From positions 1 to 64,000 of the forward strand of contig NZ_JACZKG010000058.1 in NCBI RefSeq assembly GCF_014860165.1: DNA of 64,000 bases, given 5' to 3'. Source of the DNA: Devosia sp. (lineage in GTDB: Bacteria > Pseudomonadota > Alphaproteobacteria > Rhizobiales > Devosiaceae). The position numbers and the translations under genes are program-made. The notes under the pieces were generated by a model. It was not told where the DNA came from. It ran no database searches and saw only the letters and a program-made list of their open reading frames with translations. Below are positions 15,249 through 24,358 of this stretch, in pieces (position 1 is the first letter of the stretch; each line of letters begins with the position of its first letter).

Positions 15249-16166
15249 TCACCGGTTAGGAAAGCCCTGGGTTTCGACGGTGTAGCCGGCTGATGTCATG
15301 ACGCGCATCAGTTCCTTGTAGCCGACCTGCGCCATGCGCAGGGGTGGATTGGGCTTGGGGTCCTGTTCTGCCTCAACGACGAACCAGCCTTCGTAGCCGT
15401 AATCGGCGAACTTCTGCACGATGGAGCCGAAATCCAGCGAGCCGTCGCCGGGGACGGTGAAGGCGCCCAGGGCTACGGCATCGAGGAAGGATTGCCTGCT
15501 GCGGTCGAGCTTGTTGATGACGTCCATGCGGACGTCCTTGACGTGCACGTGGTTGATGCGGGCGTGGTGATTGTCGATGGCGCGGAGCACATTGCCGCCG
15601 GCAAAGGCCAGATGGCCGGCATCGAGCAGCAGCGGGATGCCCTCGCCGGAATTCGCCATGAAGGCGTCGAGCTCGGCCTCGGTCTCGACCACGGCCGCCA
15701 TATGATGGTGATAGCTTAGCGGCATGCCCTGCTCGGCGCACCATTCGCCGAACTGGGTGACCTTGCGGGCATAGGCCTTCATCTCGTCGTAGGCGAGTTT
15801 CGGCTTCTGCGCCAGCGGGATGTCCCGCTTGCCCTGGATGGAGCGGCCGACTTCGCCATAGACGATGCAGGGCGCGTCGACGGCCTTGAACAGCTCGATC
15901 ATGGGCGCGATGCGGGCCTGATTGGCGGCGAGGTCTTCGTCGACCAGCGTGCCGGAAAACCAGCCGCCGCAGAGCGTCACGTCGGCGGCCTTGAGGATGG
16001 GGAGCATGACCGAGGGATCGTCGGGGAAGCGGCGGCCCTTTTCCATGCCGGTAAAGCCGGCCGAGCGCGACTGGCGCAGGCATTCCTCCAGCGATACGTC
16101 ATCGCTCAGTTCAACGAGGTCGTCGTTCCACCACGCAATGGGGGACATGCCGAGTTTGGCTTTCAA
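15249..16166 (-). CDS. iolE: Inosose dehydratase
   Basis: I start this at TTG 16166 (GGAG eight bases upstream), giving 305 residues, close to the IolE length. A longer frame upstream runs into repeat DNA. Family phrases are KLGMSPIAWWNDD, GGWFSGTLVDE, YHHHMAAVVE, LLLDAGHLAFAGG (metal ligand Asp/His) and HVHVKDVR. IolE dehydrates 2-keto-myo-inositol to the trihydroxycyclohexane dione. It is a TIM-barrel metalloenzyme acting in the cytoplasm, in the same operon as iolD upstream and iolB downstream. Confidence 0.88.
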   Translation of the reverse strand: MKAKLGMSPIAWWNDDLVELSDDVSLEECLRQSRSAGFTGMEKGRRFPDDPSVMLPILKAADVTLCGGWFSGTLVDEDLAANQARIAPMIELFKAVDAPCIVYGEVGRSIQGKRDIPLAQKPKLAYDEMKAYARKVTQFGEWCAEQGMPLSYHHHMAAVVETEAELDAFMANSGEGIPLLLDAGHLAFAGGNVLRAIDNHHARINHVHVKDVRMDVINKLDRSRQSFLDAVALGAFTVPGDGSLDFGSIVQKFADYGYEGWFVVEAEQDPKPNPPLRMAQVGYKELMRVMTSAGYTVETQGFPNR

Positions 16167-16215
16167 GGTGTTTGCTCCAAGTTTTTTTGCCCACGGGGCC
16201 AGTTCATTTCGCGAT

Positions 16216-16314
16216 GTCATCCCGGCGAAGGCCGGGATCCATGTCCGCGTATCGCCCCAGCTACTGTGTTTGCGGCGCTTGCCGGACCTGGATTCCGGCC
16301 TTCGCCGGAATGAC
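16216..16314. repeat. Dispersed palindromic repeat, copy 2
   Basis: GTCATCCCGGCGAAGGCCGGGATCCA pairs with TGGATTCCGGCCTTCGCCGGAATGAC at the other end, around a 40-base centre. It lies in the iolD-iolE gap and is the same family as 14098-14176 and 63854-63922. Confidence 0.8.
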
Positions 16315-16332
16315 CCAGTGGTTGGTAGCCAG

Positions 16333-18180
16333 CTACCCCGCGCGCTGCGCCTGCAGGGCCTTTACATAGGCCTCGCGGGCTGCATTGACCTGTGGGCGAT
16401 CACTCACCTCGGGCACGGCCACGTCCCACCAGTGGCCACCGGCATCGGTGGTAATCAGGGGGTCGGTGTCGATGACGATGACGGCGGTGCGGTCGGCGCT
16501 TTCGGTTTCCTGCAATGCCGTTTCCAGTTCGGCGATCGAGCTCACCTTGCGCGCGATTGCGCCCATCGCGGCGGCGTGGGCGGCAAAATCGATTCCGGGC
16601 AGGGTGACATGGTGGGTGTCCTTCAACAGATTGTTGAAGTTCGCGCCGCCGGTGGCCATCTGCAGGCGGTTGATGCAACCGAAGCCCGCATTGTCGAGCA
16701 GCACGATGGTGAGCTTGGCGCCCAGCATGATCGAGCTGACAATCTCTGAATTCATCATCATGTAGCTGCCATCGCCGACCATGACGACGACGTCGTCATT
16801 GGGGCGGGCCAGCTTGACGCCGAGGCCGCCTGCGATTTCGTAGCCCATGGTGGAGAAGCCATATTCCATGTGGTAGCTGCCCGGGCCGCCGGCCTTCCAC
16901 AGCTTGTGCAATTCGCCCGGCAGGCCGCCCGAGGCGCAGACCAGCGTGGCGCTTTCGCGCGCGCGCTGCACTGCGCCGATCACCTGGGCGTCGGAGGGCA
17001 GTTCGGCATTGGTGGAGGCGGTGGCCTGGTCGGCAGCAATCAGCCACTCGTCCTTGCCGGCTTTGGCCTTGTCGGTCCAGGCAGGTTCGGCCTGCCAGCC
17101 GGTCAGCGCCTGGTTGAGCGCGTCCAGGCCCACCCTGGCATCGGCGACCAAAGGCAGCGCGTGGTGCTTATGGGCGTCGAAGGGCTGGGTATTGAGGCCG
17201 ATGATCTTGAGGTTGTCGTTCTTGAACAGCGCCCAGGAGCCGGTGGTGAAATCCTGCAGACGGCTGCCGACGGCGAGAACGACATCGGCCTCCTCGGCCA
17301 GCGCGTTGGAGGCGGAACTGCCGGTGACGCCGACCGAGCCCATGTTGAGGGGGTGATCGTGTGGCAGGCTGGATTTGCCGGCCTGGGTTTCCATCACCGG
17401 AACGCCATGACGTTCGGCGAAATTGCGCAGGGCCTGGCTGGCCTCGGAATAGAGCACGCCGCCGCCGGCAATGATGACCGGGTTCCTGGCCTGGAGCAGG
17501 GCGGCTGCCGCCTCGGCGAATTCGTCGGCATCAGGCATCGGACGGCGGATGTGCCAGACCTTTTCCGCAAAGAAGCTCTCGGGATAGTCATAGGCCTCGG
17601 CCTGCACGTCCTGGCAGAGGCTGAGCGTGACCGGACCGCATTCGGCCGGGTCGGTGAACACGGCCATGGCGCGGCGCAGGGCCGGGATGATCTGCTCGGG
17701 GCGGGTGATGCGGTCGAAATAGCGGCTGACGGGCTTGAAGCAGTCATTTACGGTGACCGTGCCGTCACCGAAATCCTCGGCCTGCTGCAATACCGGGTCG
17801 GGCAGGCGGTTGGCGAAGACGTCGCCGGGGAGAAGCAGGACCGGCAGGCGGTTCACATGGGCCAGGGCGGCTGCGGTGACCATGTTGAGCGCACCGGGGC
17901 CGATGGAGGTGGTGCAGGCCATGAAGCGGCGGCGGAAGCTGGCCTTGGCATAGGCGATGGCCGAATGGGCCATGGCCTGCTCGTTCTGCGCCCGATAGGT
18001 GGGCAGGGTGTCCTTGATGCCATGGAGCGCCTCGCCGATGCCGGCCACGTTGCCGTGGCCAAAAATGGCGAAGACGCCGCCGAAGATCGGCACGGTCTCG
18101 CCGTCGATCACGGTCTTCTGCATGGTCAGGAATTTCGCCACGGCCTGGGCCATCGTGAGGCGGATCGTGTTTGGGCTCAT
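16333..18180 (-). CDS. iolD: 3D-(3,5/4)-trihydroxycyclohexane-1,2-dione acylhydrolase
   Basis: The 615-residue protein starts at ATG 18180 (MSPNTIRLTMAQAVAKFL). It is a thiamine-diphosphate enzyme of the acetolactate-synthase fold. N-terminal ... GGVFAIFGHGNVAGIGEAL carries the Glu-type PYR region, the middle domain follows, and the C-terminal PP motif is GDGSYMMMNSEIVSSIMLG ... LLDNAGFGCIN. It hydrolyses the cyclic dione of the inositol pathway to 5-deoxy-glucuronate. The operon order is iolC-iolD-iolE-iolB on this strand. A GTCGAAGGACGAGG repeat lies before it. Confidence 0.9.
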   Translation of the reverse strand: MSPNTIRLTMAQAVAKFLTMQKTVIDGETVPIFGGVFAIFGHGNVAGIGEALHGIKDTLPTYRAQNEQAMAHSAIAYAKASFRRRFMACTTSIGPGALNMVTAAALAHVNRLPVLLLPGDVFANRLPDPVLQQAEDFGDGTVTVNDCFKPVSRYFDRITRPEQIIPALRRAMAVFTDPAECGPVTLSLCQDVQAEAYDYPESFFAEKVWHIRRPMPDADEFAEAAAALLQARNPVIIAGGGVLYSEASQALRNFAERHGVPVMETQAGKSSLPHDHPLNMGSVGVTGSSASNALAEEADVVLAVGSRLQDFTTGSWALFKNDNLKIIGLNTQPFDAHKHHALPLVADARVGLDALNQALTGWQAEPAWTDKAKAGKDEWLIAADQATASTNAELPSDAQVIGAVQRARESATLVCASGGLPGELHKLWKAGGPGSYHMEYGFSTMGYEIAGGLGVKLARPNDDVVVMVGDGSYMMMNSEIVSSIMLGAKLTIVLLDNAGFGCINRLQMATGGANFNNLLKDTHHVTLPGIDFAAHAAAMGAIARKVSSIAELETALQETESADRTAVIVIDTDPLITTDAGGHWWDVAVPEVSDRPQVNAAREAYVKALQAQRAG

Positions 18181-18228
18181 TTGGCCTTGTTCCTCGTAGT
18201 AGCGCCTAGACGCTGATAATTCGGTAGA

Positions 18229-18310
18229 CCTCATCCTGAGCTTGTCGAAGGACGAGGTCGTGGCAACATGGTGCTAGATCAACTTCGTGGTTCGACAGGT
18301 CACCATGAGG
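18229..18310. repeat. Second intergenic repeat type, imperfect inverted
   Basis: CCTCATCCTGAGCTTGTCGAAGG opens the element, and CTTCGTGGTTCGACAGGTCACCATGAGG closes it in opposite orientation, in the iolC-iolD gap. This sequence type (CCTCATCCTGAGCTTGTCGAAGGA) is a common dispersed intergenic repeat of alphaproteobacteria. Confidence 0.6.
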
Positions 18311-18325
18311 TTGATAGGCAACAGG

Positions 18326-20263
18326 CTACGCCGCCTTGCTCTCGCCCAGCCGCTCCCATACCTCAACCAGTGCGCCGAACTTGCGGGCCATGTCGGCCAC
18401 CGCATCCTCGTCGCTTATTGTACCTGCCAGCCAGCTCTTTGCCGACTCCGCAAAGATGGTGCGGCCGACGGCGAAGCCCTTGACGGTGCGGGAGGTGCGG
18501 GCGGCGGCAAAGCTGGCTTCGAGCACTTCATGGGAGGCCTCGAGGCCCAGCAGCACCACGCCACGGCAATATGGGTCGTTGGCTTCGATGACCTGATCGA
18601 TGGCCGCCCAGGCGGCGCGGCTGGCCTGCGGCTCGAGCTTCCACCAATCGGGCTTGATGCCAGCGTCATAGAGTTCGGTGAGGGCGCGGCTGATGGTGTC
18701 GTCTGCCAATGTGCCGTGCTTGCCGGCGATGATCTCGACCAGCAGGTCGCGGCCCACCTTGCGTGCAGCCTCATAGGCCGAGCGGAGCTTTTCGACCTGG
18801 GCGCGCTTGAGGTCGGCTGGGTCGTCGGGATGATAGAAGCAGAGCACCTTGATGCAGTGATCAACCGGCCAGTCGACCAGCCGCGAGCCGAGATCCTGGC
18901 TGAATTCGAATTGCAGCGGCCGTGAGCCCGGCAGCTCGATCGGCTTGCCGATCCAGAAGTCCTTGATGCCGCCAGCGGCGAAGAGCGCTTCGCGGCCATA
19001 CTTGTCGTCGAGCAGCATGCCGAAGCCGGGCCGGCCATTGGCCACTTTCACGGCGGCCTTGACGGCCAGGGTCTTGAAGGCGGGGATACGCGCCAGCAGC
19101 CTGGCATCGCCATTGGCCAGGTCTTCGAGCTGGCTACGATGGTCGATCGCCAGGGCGGTGAGGCTCGGAATGTCGCGGCGGCGGTTCGTCGCCCAGTGAA
19201 TGTGGTTGAGCCCGGCATCCTTGCGCAGGGCGCGTTCGCTGCTGCCATGGGCCAGGAAATGGCTGAGCTCTTCCCAGCTCGGATATTCCGGGGCGCAGAG
19301 CAGGCGGGATACCGCGAAGGCGCCGCAGGCATTGGCCCAGGTGGCGCTGGTGGCGTGGGGTTCGCTCTTCAGCCAGCCGCGCAGCCAGCCGCTCATGAAG
19401 GCGTCGCCGGCGCCCAGGACATTATAGACTTCGATCGGGAAGCCCTTGCCGACAATGCCGTGTTCCAGGTCATCGGGAATGGCGCCGTCATAGACAATGC
19501 AACCCATGGGGCCGCGCTTCAGGACGATCGTGCCGGAGGATAGGGAGCGGATCGTCCTGAGCGCGGAGAGCAGGTCGGCCTGGCCGGAGGCGATGAGCAC
19601 CTCTTCTTCGGTGCCGACGATGAGATCGCAATCGGGCAGGATGGACTTGTATTTCTCCGAGACGATGTCGGAGGCGACATAGCGCTCGAAGCCGGCATCG
19701 TGGCCGGCCAGGCCCCATAGATTGGGCCGATAGTCGATATCGAAAGCAACACGCGCGCCATTGGCCTTGGCGAGGCGGATGGCCTTTTTCTGGGCGGCCT
19801 CGCTGTTGGGGCGGGAGAAGTGCGTGCCAGTGACGACAATTGATCGGGCCGAGGCAATCAGCGCTTCGTCGATATTGCTTTCGTCGAGCGCCATGTCGGC
19901 GCAGTCGGTGCGATAAAAGATCATCGGCGAGACGCCTTCGGCCTCGACCGAAAGCAGGACCAAGGCCGTGAGGCGGTTGGGGTCGGTGGCGACGCCCGAG
20001 GTTTCGACACCCTCGCGATCGAGCTGTTCGCGGATGAAGCGGCCCATTTGCTCGTTGCCGACGCGGGTGATCAAAGCCGACTTGAGGCCCAGGCGGGCGG
20101 TGCCCACGGCGATATTGGCGGGGCAGCCACCAACCGATTTGGCGAAGGTGCCGATATCCTCCAGCCGCGTCCCGATCTGCTGGCCATAGAGGTCAACCGA
20201 GGCGCGGCCGATGGTAATGACGTCGAGAGTTTTCGTCCCGTCATCGGGGTGCGCGTTGGTCAC
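18326..20263 (-). CDS. iolC: 5-dehydro-2-deoxygluconokinase fused to DUF2090 domain
   Basis: The start is GTG 20263 with GGGAGGA seven bases upstream; the product is 645 residues. Residues 1-320 are a PfkB-family sugar kinase: DVITIGRASVDLYGQQIG, GGCPANIAVG and the ATP/anion-hole motif GAGDAFMSGWLRG. About residues 330-640 form a DUF2090 domain, an aldolase-like barrel (DFWIGKPIELPGSRPL, RGVVLLGLEAS). IolC phosphorylates 2-deoxy-5-keto-gluconate. In species with the fusion, the second domain is annotated as the 6-phosphate aldolase that would otherwise be IolJ. No separate iolJ is in view, which fits. An IolR-type operator lies 94 bases upstream. Confidence 0.85.
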   Translation of the reverse strand: MTNAHPDDGTKTLDVITIGRASVDLYGQQIGTRLEDIGTFAKSVGGCPANIAVGTARLGLKSALITRVGNEQMGRFIREQLDREGVETSGVATDPNRLTALVLLSVEAEGVSPMIFYRTDCADMALDESNIDEALIASARSIVVTGTHFSRPNSEAAQKKAIRLAKANGARVAFDIDYRPNLWGLAGHDAGFERYVASDIVSEKYKSILPDCDLIVGTEEEVLIASGQADLLSALRTIRSLSSGTIVLKRGPMGCIVYDGAIPDDLEHGIVGKGFPIEVYNVLGAGDAFMSGWLRGWLKSEPHATSATWANACGAFAVSRLLCAPEYPSWEELSHFLAHGSSERALRKDAGLNHIHWATNRRRDIPSLTALAIDHRSQLEDLANGDARLLARIPAFKTLAVKAAVKVANGRPGFGMLLDDKYGREALFAAGGIKDFWIGKPIELPGSRPLQFEFSQDLGSRLVDWPVDHCIKVLCFYHPDDPADLKRAQVEKLRSAYEAARKVGRDLLVEIIAGKHGTLADDTISRALTELYDAGIKPDWWKLEPQASRAAWAAIDQVIEANDPYCRGVVLLGLEASHEVLEASFAAARTSRTVKGFAVGRTIFAESAKSWLAGTISDEDAVADMARKFGALVEVWERLGESKAA

Positions 20264-20356
20264 GGCAATCCTCCCATGCGGCCTTGGGCCAATATGCAAT
20301 CATCCAGCGCTGCTGGTTGCAGCAACGAAACACAAATTCTGACTATTCGTCAATCT

Positions 20357-20370
20357 GGAATATTCATTCC
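20357..20370. promoter_or_regulatory. IolR-type operator upstream of iolC
   Basis: GGAATATTCATTCC is the exact reverse complement of the site at 8986-8999 and fits GGAA-N6-TTCC. It lies between iolR (ends 20434) and iolC (starts 20263), so it should control the iolC-D-E-B operon. Confidence 0.7.
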
Positions 20371-20433
20371 AACACTGGAATTCAACTGTCCCGCCCAGAA
20401 TGCGATCATAATCCGTTCATCGCGCAGTGTGGC

Positions 20434-21276
20434 TCAGCCGCGTCGACGCTTTTCGGCAATGGAAACGGTCAGGGCCATGGCGAAGGCCATGCTGGCGGAC
20501 AGCGAGCGGAAGCCGGCATGGTCGGCCTCCACCACCTCGAACCATTCGGCGGAGCACTCCGCCAGCGGCGAGAAGGCCGAATCGGTGAGCGATACGACGG
20601 GAATGCCGCGGGCGGCCATCGAGCGGGCCTGGGCGGCGCTCTCGGACGCGTAGGGAGAGAAGCTGACGGCGAAGGCGGCATCCCTTGCCGTGGCCATGGC
20701 CAGCATGTCGTCGTCGATGCCGGCGGAGGTCCCGACCAGTTGGCAGCGCACCTTCAGCTTGCCAAAGGCATAGGCCATGTAGCTGCTAATTGGATAGGAG
20801 CGGCGCTTGGCGATGAGGTAGATGGTATCGGCGCCGGCCAGCAACGTCACCGCGCGTTCAAACGCCTCGGGCTCGACGGCAGCGGCAATGGCGTCGATGG
20901 AGCGATGCGCCGCTGCGACGAAGCCATTGAAAATGGTGGTGCTTTCGGCGAGCGCCGCGCCATCCTGCTCCAAAATGCGCAGGCGTTCCTCGTAGGACGA
21001 AGTGCGTTCGCGCAGGCGGGCGCGAAACAGCAGTTGCAGGCCGGAAAAGCCGTCAAAACCAAAATGCTGGGCAAAGCGCACCAGCGTGGAGGGCTGCACA
21101 TCGGCCGACAGCGCGATGCTGGCGGCGGTGCCGAAGGCGATTTCGTCGGGATGATCGAGGGCATAGACCGCCACCTGCGTCAGCCGCTTGGGCAACTCGC
21201 CCTTGCGTTCGAGAATGGTGGCGCGGAGGGCGTCGAAATCCTGCGGGGGCTGCAATTTGGCTGATGTATCGGGCAT
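20434..21276 (-). CDS. iolR: RpiR-family transcriptional regulator of inositol genes
   Basis: The 280-residue protein starts at ATG 21276. An N-terminal RpiR helix-turn-helix domain (PKRLTQVAVYALDHPDEIAFGTAASIALSADVQPSTLVRFAQ) is followed by a SIS sugar-binding domain (residues about 130-260: GADTIYLIAKRRSY ... AVSFSPYASESAAQA ... GIPVVSLTDS). In S. meliloti IolR of this family represses inositol genes and responds to a pathway intermediate. Sites with that protein's motif flank this gene cluster. It is on the same strand as iolC and just upstream of it, and divergent from the 21398 gene. Confidence 0.8.
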   Translation of the reverse strand: MPDTSAKLQPPQDFDALRATILERKGELPKRLTQVAVYALDHPDEIAFGTAASIALSADVQPSTLVRFAQHFGFDGFSGLQLLFRARLRERTSSYEERLRILEQDGAALAESTTIFNGFVAAAHRSIDAIAAAVEPEAFERAVTLLAGADTIYLIAKRRSYPISSYMAYAFGKLKVRCQLVGTSAGIDDDMLAMATARDAAFAVSFSPYASESAAQARSMAARGIPVVSLTDSAFSPLAECSAEWFEVVEADHAGFRSLSASMAFAMALTVSIAEKRRRG

Positions 21277-21343
21277 GGCGTGCTCTCGCTGTTGTGCCCA
21301 TAATCCCCAATATGGGGCGGCAATCAAGTCGCGTTAGAAAGCC

Positions 21344-21373
21344 TATTCCGGAAATGGAATAGATGAACTATTC
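21344..21373. promoter_or_regulatory. Divergent iolR/21398 promoter region with two dyads
   Basis: TATTCC-N6-GGAATA (21344-21361) is an everted version of the IolR half-sites and is overlapped by GAATAG-N5-CTATTC (21357-21373). An imperfect AGAA-N6-TTCC also ends at 21349. The site is 25-54 bases before the next gene's start and close to the iolR start, which fits autoregulation. Confidence 0.5.
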
Positions 21374-21397
21374 ATTTCGCCAAGGGCGGAGGACGGA

Positions 21398-22519
21398 ATG
21401 AAAACAACAATCGGCGTTGGCCTTGTCGGTACCGGCTATATGGGAAAGTGCCACGCATTGGCCTGGAACGGGGTCAAGGCGGTGTTCGGGGACGGTCCCA
21501 GGCCGCTCCTGGTCCACTTGGCCGAGGTCAATGCCGACATCGCCCGGCAGCGGGCCGATGAGTTCGGCTTCGCGCGGTCGACGGGCGACTGGCGCGAGCT
21601 GATCGCCGACCCTGAGGTCGACGTGGTGTCGGTGACCACGCCCAATGCGTTTCACGCCGAAATGGCCATCGCGGCGCTGGAGGCGGGCAAGCATGTCTGG
21701 TGCGAAAAGCCGATGGCGGTGGCGCTCGATGATGCCGAGCGCATGGCCGCAGCGGCCAGAGCGTCGGGCAAGGTGGCGGTGCTGGGTTACAATTATATCC
21801 AGAATCCCCTCGTGCGGCAGATCGGCGCCATCCTTAGCGAGGGCACGATCGGGGTGGTCAACCATGTCCGTCTTGAAATGGATGAGGACTTCATGGCCGA
21901 CCCCGAGGCCCTGTTCTACTGGAAGAGCGAGGCGAGCTCTGGCTATGGGGCGCTGGACGATTTCGGTGTGCATCCCCTGAGCCTGTTGCAGGTGATGTTC
22001 GGGCCGGTCACCAGGGTCTTCGCGCATCTCTCCAAGCCCTATGCCGACCGGCCCACCAAAGACGGCACGCGCCGGGCGGTGGAGACGTTCGATATCGCCA
22101 GTGTACTGTTTGAGCTGGGTGCGGGGATAAGTGGCGTGATGGCGCTCAGCCGGTCGGCCTGGGGCCGCAAGGGGCGCATCGCGCTGCAGATTTTCGGCAG
22201 CAAGGGCAGCGTCGTCTACGACCAGGAGCGAATGAACGAGCTGCAGCTCTATGTCACCTCGGACAAGCCGACGGAGCAGGGCTTCCGCAGCATTCTCGCC
22301 GCGCCCCAGCACGGGCCCTATGATCGATTCATTCCGGCGCCAGGGCATGGGCTGGGCTTCAATGATCTCAAGATCATCGAATGCCATGAGCTGCTCAAGG
22401 CGATAGAAGGGGAGCAGGCGCGGGTGATCGACTTCGAGACCGGGCTTGGCATCGAACGAGCCGTGCATGCCATGGCGCAGAGTCACCGGGAGCAGCGCTG
22501 GGTCGACATAGGGGCATGA
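21398..22519 (+). CDS. Gfo/Idh/MocA family oxidoreductase, inositol-related
   Basis: The 373-residue protein has [13 protein letters not shown] (NAD-binding), CEKPMAVAL (EKP motif), [13 protein letters not shown] and [11 protein letters not shown] (catalytic Asp/His region). It follows GGCGGAGGA by three bases. It is distinct from iolG (13022) in sequence. Its neighbour at 22516 is a TIM-barrel isomerase, a pairing common for handling isomeric inositols or other sugars. Which inositol isomer or sugar it oxidises cannot be read from sequence. It probably belongs to the IolR regulon, given the divergent operator. Confidence 0.7.
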   Translation: MKTTIGVGLVGTGYMGKCHALAWNGVKAVFGDGPRPLLVHLAEVNADIARQRADEFGFARSTGDWRELIADPEVDVVSVTTPNAFHAEMAIAALEAGKHVWCEKPMAVALDDAERMAAAARASGKVAVLGYNYIQNPLVRQIGAILSEGTIGVVNHVRLEMDEDFMADPEALFYWKSEASSGYGALDDFGVHPLSLLQVMFGPVTRVFAHLSKPYADRPTKDGTRRAVETFDIASVLFELGAGISGVMALSRSAWGRKGRIALQIFGSKGSVVYDQERMNELQLYVTSDKPTEQGFRSILAAPQHGPYDRFIPAPGHGLGFNDLKIIECHELLKAIEGEQARVIDFETGLGIERAVHAMAQSHREQRWVDIGA

Positions 22520-23352
22520 CGATGCAGAAACTGCTGGTGCTGCAATCGCTTTGGGCGATGCAGGCTCTTCGCGATGTGCCGGTCGAGCGGTCGCTGGAGG
22601 AGAATGTCGCCTTGATCAAGGGCGCCGGCTTCGACGGTTTCGGCACGATGTGGGAGGATGACGCGACGGCGCGGAGGAGCGCGGAACTGGCGCGTGCCGA
22701 AGGGTTGGTGGTCGAGGGCTTGTGCCTGCCCACCGATATCGGGCAGGTCCCGGCGGCGCTGGAGCGGGGGACCAGATATGGCCTCCATCACCTCAACCTG
22801 CAGCTCAATATGCGCCCGCGGACGCTTGCAGAGGCGGTGAGCCTGCTGCAGCGGCTGGAGGCGATGACGGCGCAGGTGGATTTCCCGGTTTATGTGGAGA
22901 CCCATCGCGGACGGCTGACCAATGACCTGCTGTTCACGCTCGATCTGCTTGAGGCGGTGCCTGATGTGAAGCTGTTGGCGGACCTGTCGCATTATGTGGT
23001 GGCGCGGGAGGTGGAACTGCCGGTGTCCGACGAGACCGACCGGCAGATTGGCCAGATTCTGGATCATGCATGGGCCTATCATGGACGGGTCGCGGGGAGT
23101 GGGCAGGTGCAACTGCCGCTGAGCTTTGCGCAGCACCAGCCCTATGTGGAGCAGTTTGTCGCCTGGTGGACGCGGGGCTTTGCCAGTTGGCGCCGGCGGG
23201 CGGCTGATGACGCGGAACTGAGCTTCATGTGCGAGCTGGGGCCGGGGCCCTATTATGCGATTTCGGGGGGCGATGGCCGCGACCTGACCGATCGCTGGAG
23301 CGAGTCGCTGCTGATGCAGAGACTCGTGCGCGACATCTGGAGTGCCGGCTAG
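22516..23352 (+). CDS. Sugar phosphate isomerase/epimerase family TIM-barrel protein
   Basis: The 278-residue protein overlaps the preceding stop by 4 bases (ATGA), so the two are translationally coupled. Phrases of the AP_endonuc_2/xylose-isomerase-like barrel are visible: [24 protein letters not shown] and [15 protein letters not shown], where Glu and Asp/His may bind a metal. CELGPGPYY comes near the end. The function is likely isomerisation of the product of the upstream dehydrogenase. The gene ends four bases inside the converging LysR gene. Confidence 0.6.
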   Translation: MTMQKLLVLQSLWAMQALRDVPVERSLEENVALIKGAGFDGFGTMWEDDATARRSAELARAEGLVVEGLCLPTDIGQVPAALERGTRYGLHHLNLQLNMRPRTLAEAVSLLQRLEAMTAQVDFPVYVETHRGRLTNDLLFTLDLLEAVPDVKLLADLSHYVVAREVELPVSDETDRQIGQILDHAWAYHGRVAGSGQVQLPLSFAQHQPYVEQFVAWWTRGFASWRRRAADDAELSFMCELGPGPYYAISGGDGRDLTDRWSESLLMQRLVRDIWSAG

Positions 23353-24224
23353 AAAATGGCGTGGTCGCGCCGGACAATGTCAGTCAGGAATTCGGCCACG
23401 GTGCCGACGCGGCGGATGGAACGCAGGTCTTCATGCACCACGGTCCAGTAGCTGCGCGTCAAGGTGTGCTGCGGCAACACGGGCACCAGATCGGCGTCGG
23501 GCCGCGCCATGAAGGCGTGGAGGATGCCGATGCCAGCGCCTGACCGGACCGCCTCGGTCTGGCCCATGGCCGAAGAGACCGCGAGGCTGGAGCGCCAGCC
23601 CTTGAGGAACTCGGCGGTGTAGTCGAGCGAGGTGGTATAGAGCAGGTCCTCGACATAGCCGATGAGGCGGTGGTCGGCGAGTTCATCGAGCGTTAGCGGC
23701 GTGCCATGCGCGGCGAGATAGGCGCGGGCTGCATAGAGGCCGAGGCGATAGTCGGTCAGCTTGCGGGCGACGAGCCGACCCTCGCGGGGGCGTTCCAGGG
23801 TAACGGCTATGTCGGCCTCGCGGCGGGAGAGGGAGAAGGCGCGCGGCACCGGAACCAGCTCGATGCGCAGGCCCTTGTGGCGCTCGGTCAATTCGCCGAG
23901 TCGCGGGGCGAGAAAGGCGACGCCGAAGCCGTCGGGCGCGCCAACGCGCACGCTGCCCTCAATGAGGCTATCGGCGCCGGTTGCTTCCCGGGCCGCCAGC
24001 ATGGCGCTTTCCATCCGCTCGGCATGGACGAGAAAGCGCTCGCCATCCCCCGAAAGCTCCGAACCGTTGGTCTTGCGGGTGAAGAGCTTGCTGCCGAGCG
24101 CCGTTTCGAGCGCGGTAAGCCGCCGGGCGACGGTGGCGTGATTGAGCGCGAGGGATTTCGCAGCCCCCAGGATCTGGCCGTGGCGGGCGACGGCGAGGAA
24201 AATGCGAACGTCGTCCCAGTTCAT
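23349..24224 (-). CDS. LysR-family transcriptional regulator
   Basis: The 291-residue protein has the N-terminal LysR helix-turn-helix ([38 protein letters not shown]) and a substrate-binding domain. It is divergent from mmsA/iolA with a 134-base spacer that contains a TTTCGCA-N7-TGCGAAA dyad. By the usual LysR layout it should regulate the divergent aldehyde dehydrogenase. No effector can be named. Its 3' end overlaps the convergent TIM-barrel gene by four bases. Confidence 0.8.
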   Translation of the reverse strand: MNWDDVRIFLAVARHGQILGAAKSLALNHATVARRLTALETALGSKLFTRKTNGSELSGDGERFLVHAERMESAMLAAREATGADSLIEGSVRVGAPDGFGVAFLAPRLGELTERHKGLRIELVPVPRAFSLSRREADIAVTLERPREGRLVARKLTDYRLGLYAARAYLAAHGTPLTLDELADHRLIGYVEDLLYTTSLDYTAEFLKGWRSSLAVSSAMGQTEAVRSGAGIGILHAFMARPDADLVPVLPQHTLTRSYWTVVHEDLRSIRRVGTVAEFLTDIVRRDHAIF

Positions 24225-24269
24225 TGCGCCTCCTAAGTCCTTCTACCCGCGTTGTGGGCGTGCATGTGC

Positions 24270-24296
24270 TATAATTTTCGCACAACAGATGCGAAA
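24270..24296 (+). promoter_or_regulatory. -10 box with LysR-type dyad before mmsA
   Basis: TATAAT at 24270-24275 is a perfect -10 element. It runs into the inverted repeat TTTCGCA-CAACAGA-TGCGAAA (24276-24296), which also fits the T-N11-A LysR box. The dyad is centred just downstream of the -10, so the bound regulator would block or reposition RNA polymerase on the mmsA side. The -35 region is weak. Confidence 0.5.
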
Positions 24297-24358
24297 TCTA
24301 TCGTGTTGCGATGCGTGAGGTGTAGCGCCAAGAGTGTTCCGCAACAAGGGAGACTCTC

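Noticed and set aside
16870-18216. Long plus-strand open frame opposite iolD
   Set aside because: It is a mirror frame of the iolD gene, Gly/Arg-rich and with no recognisable domain.
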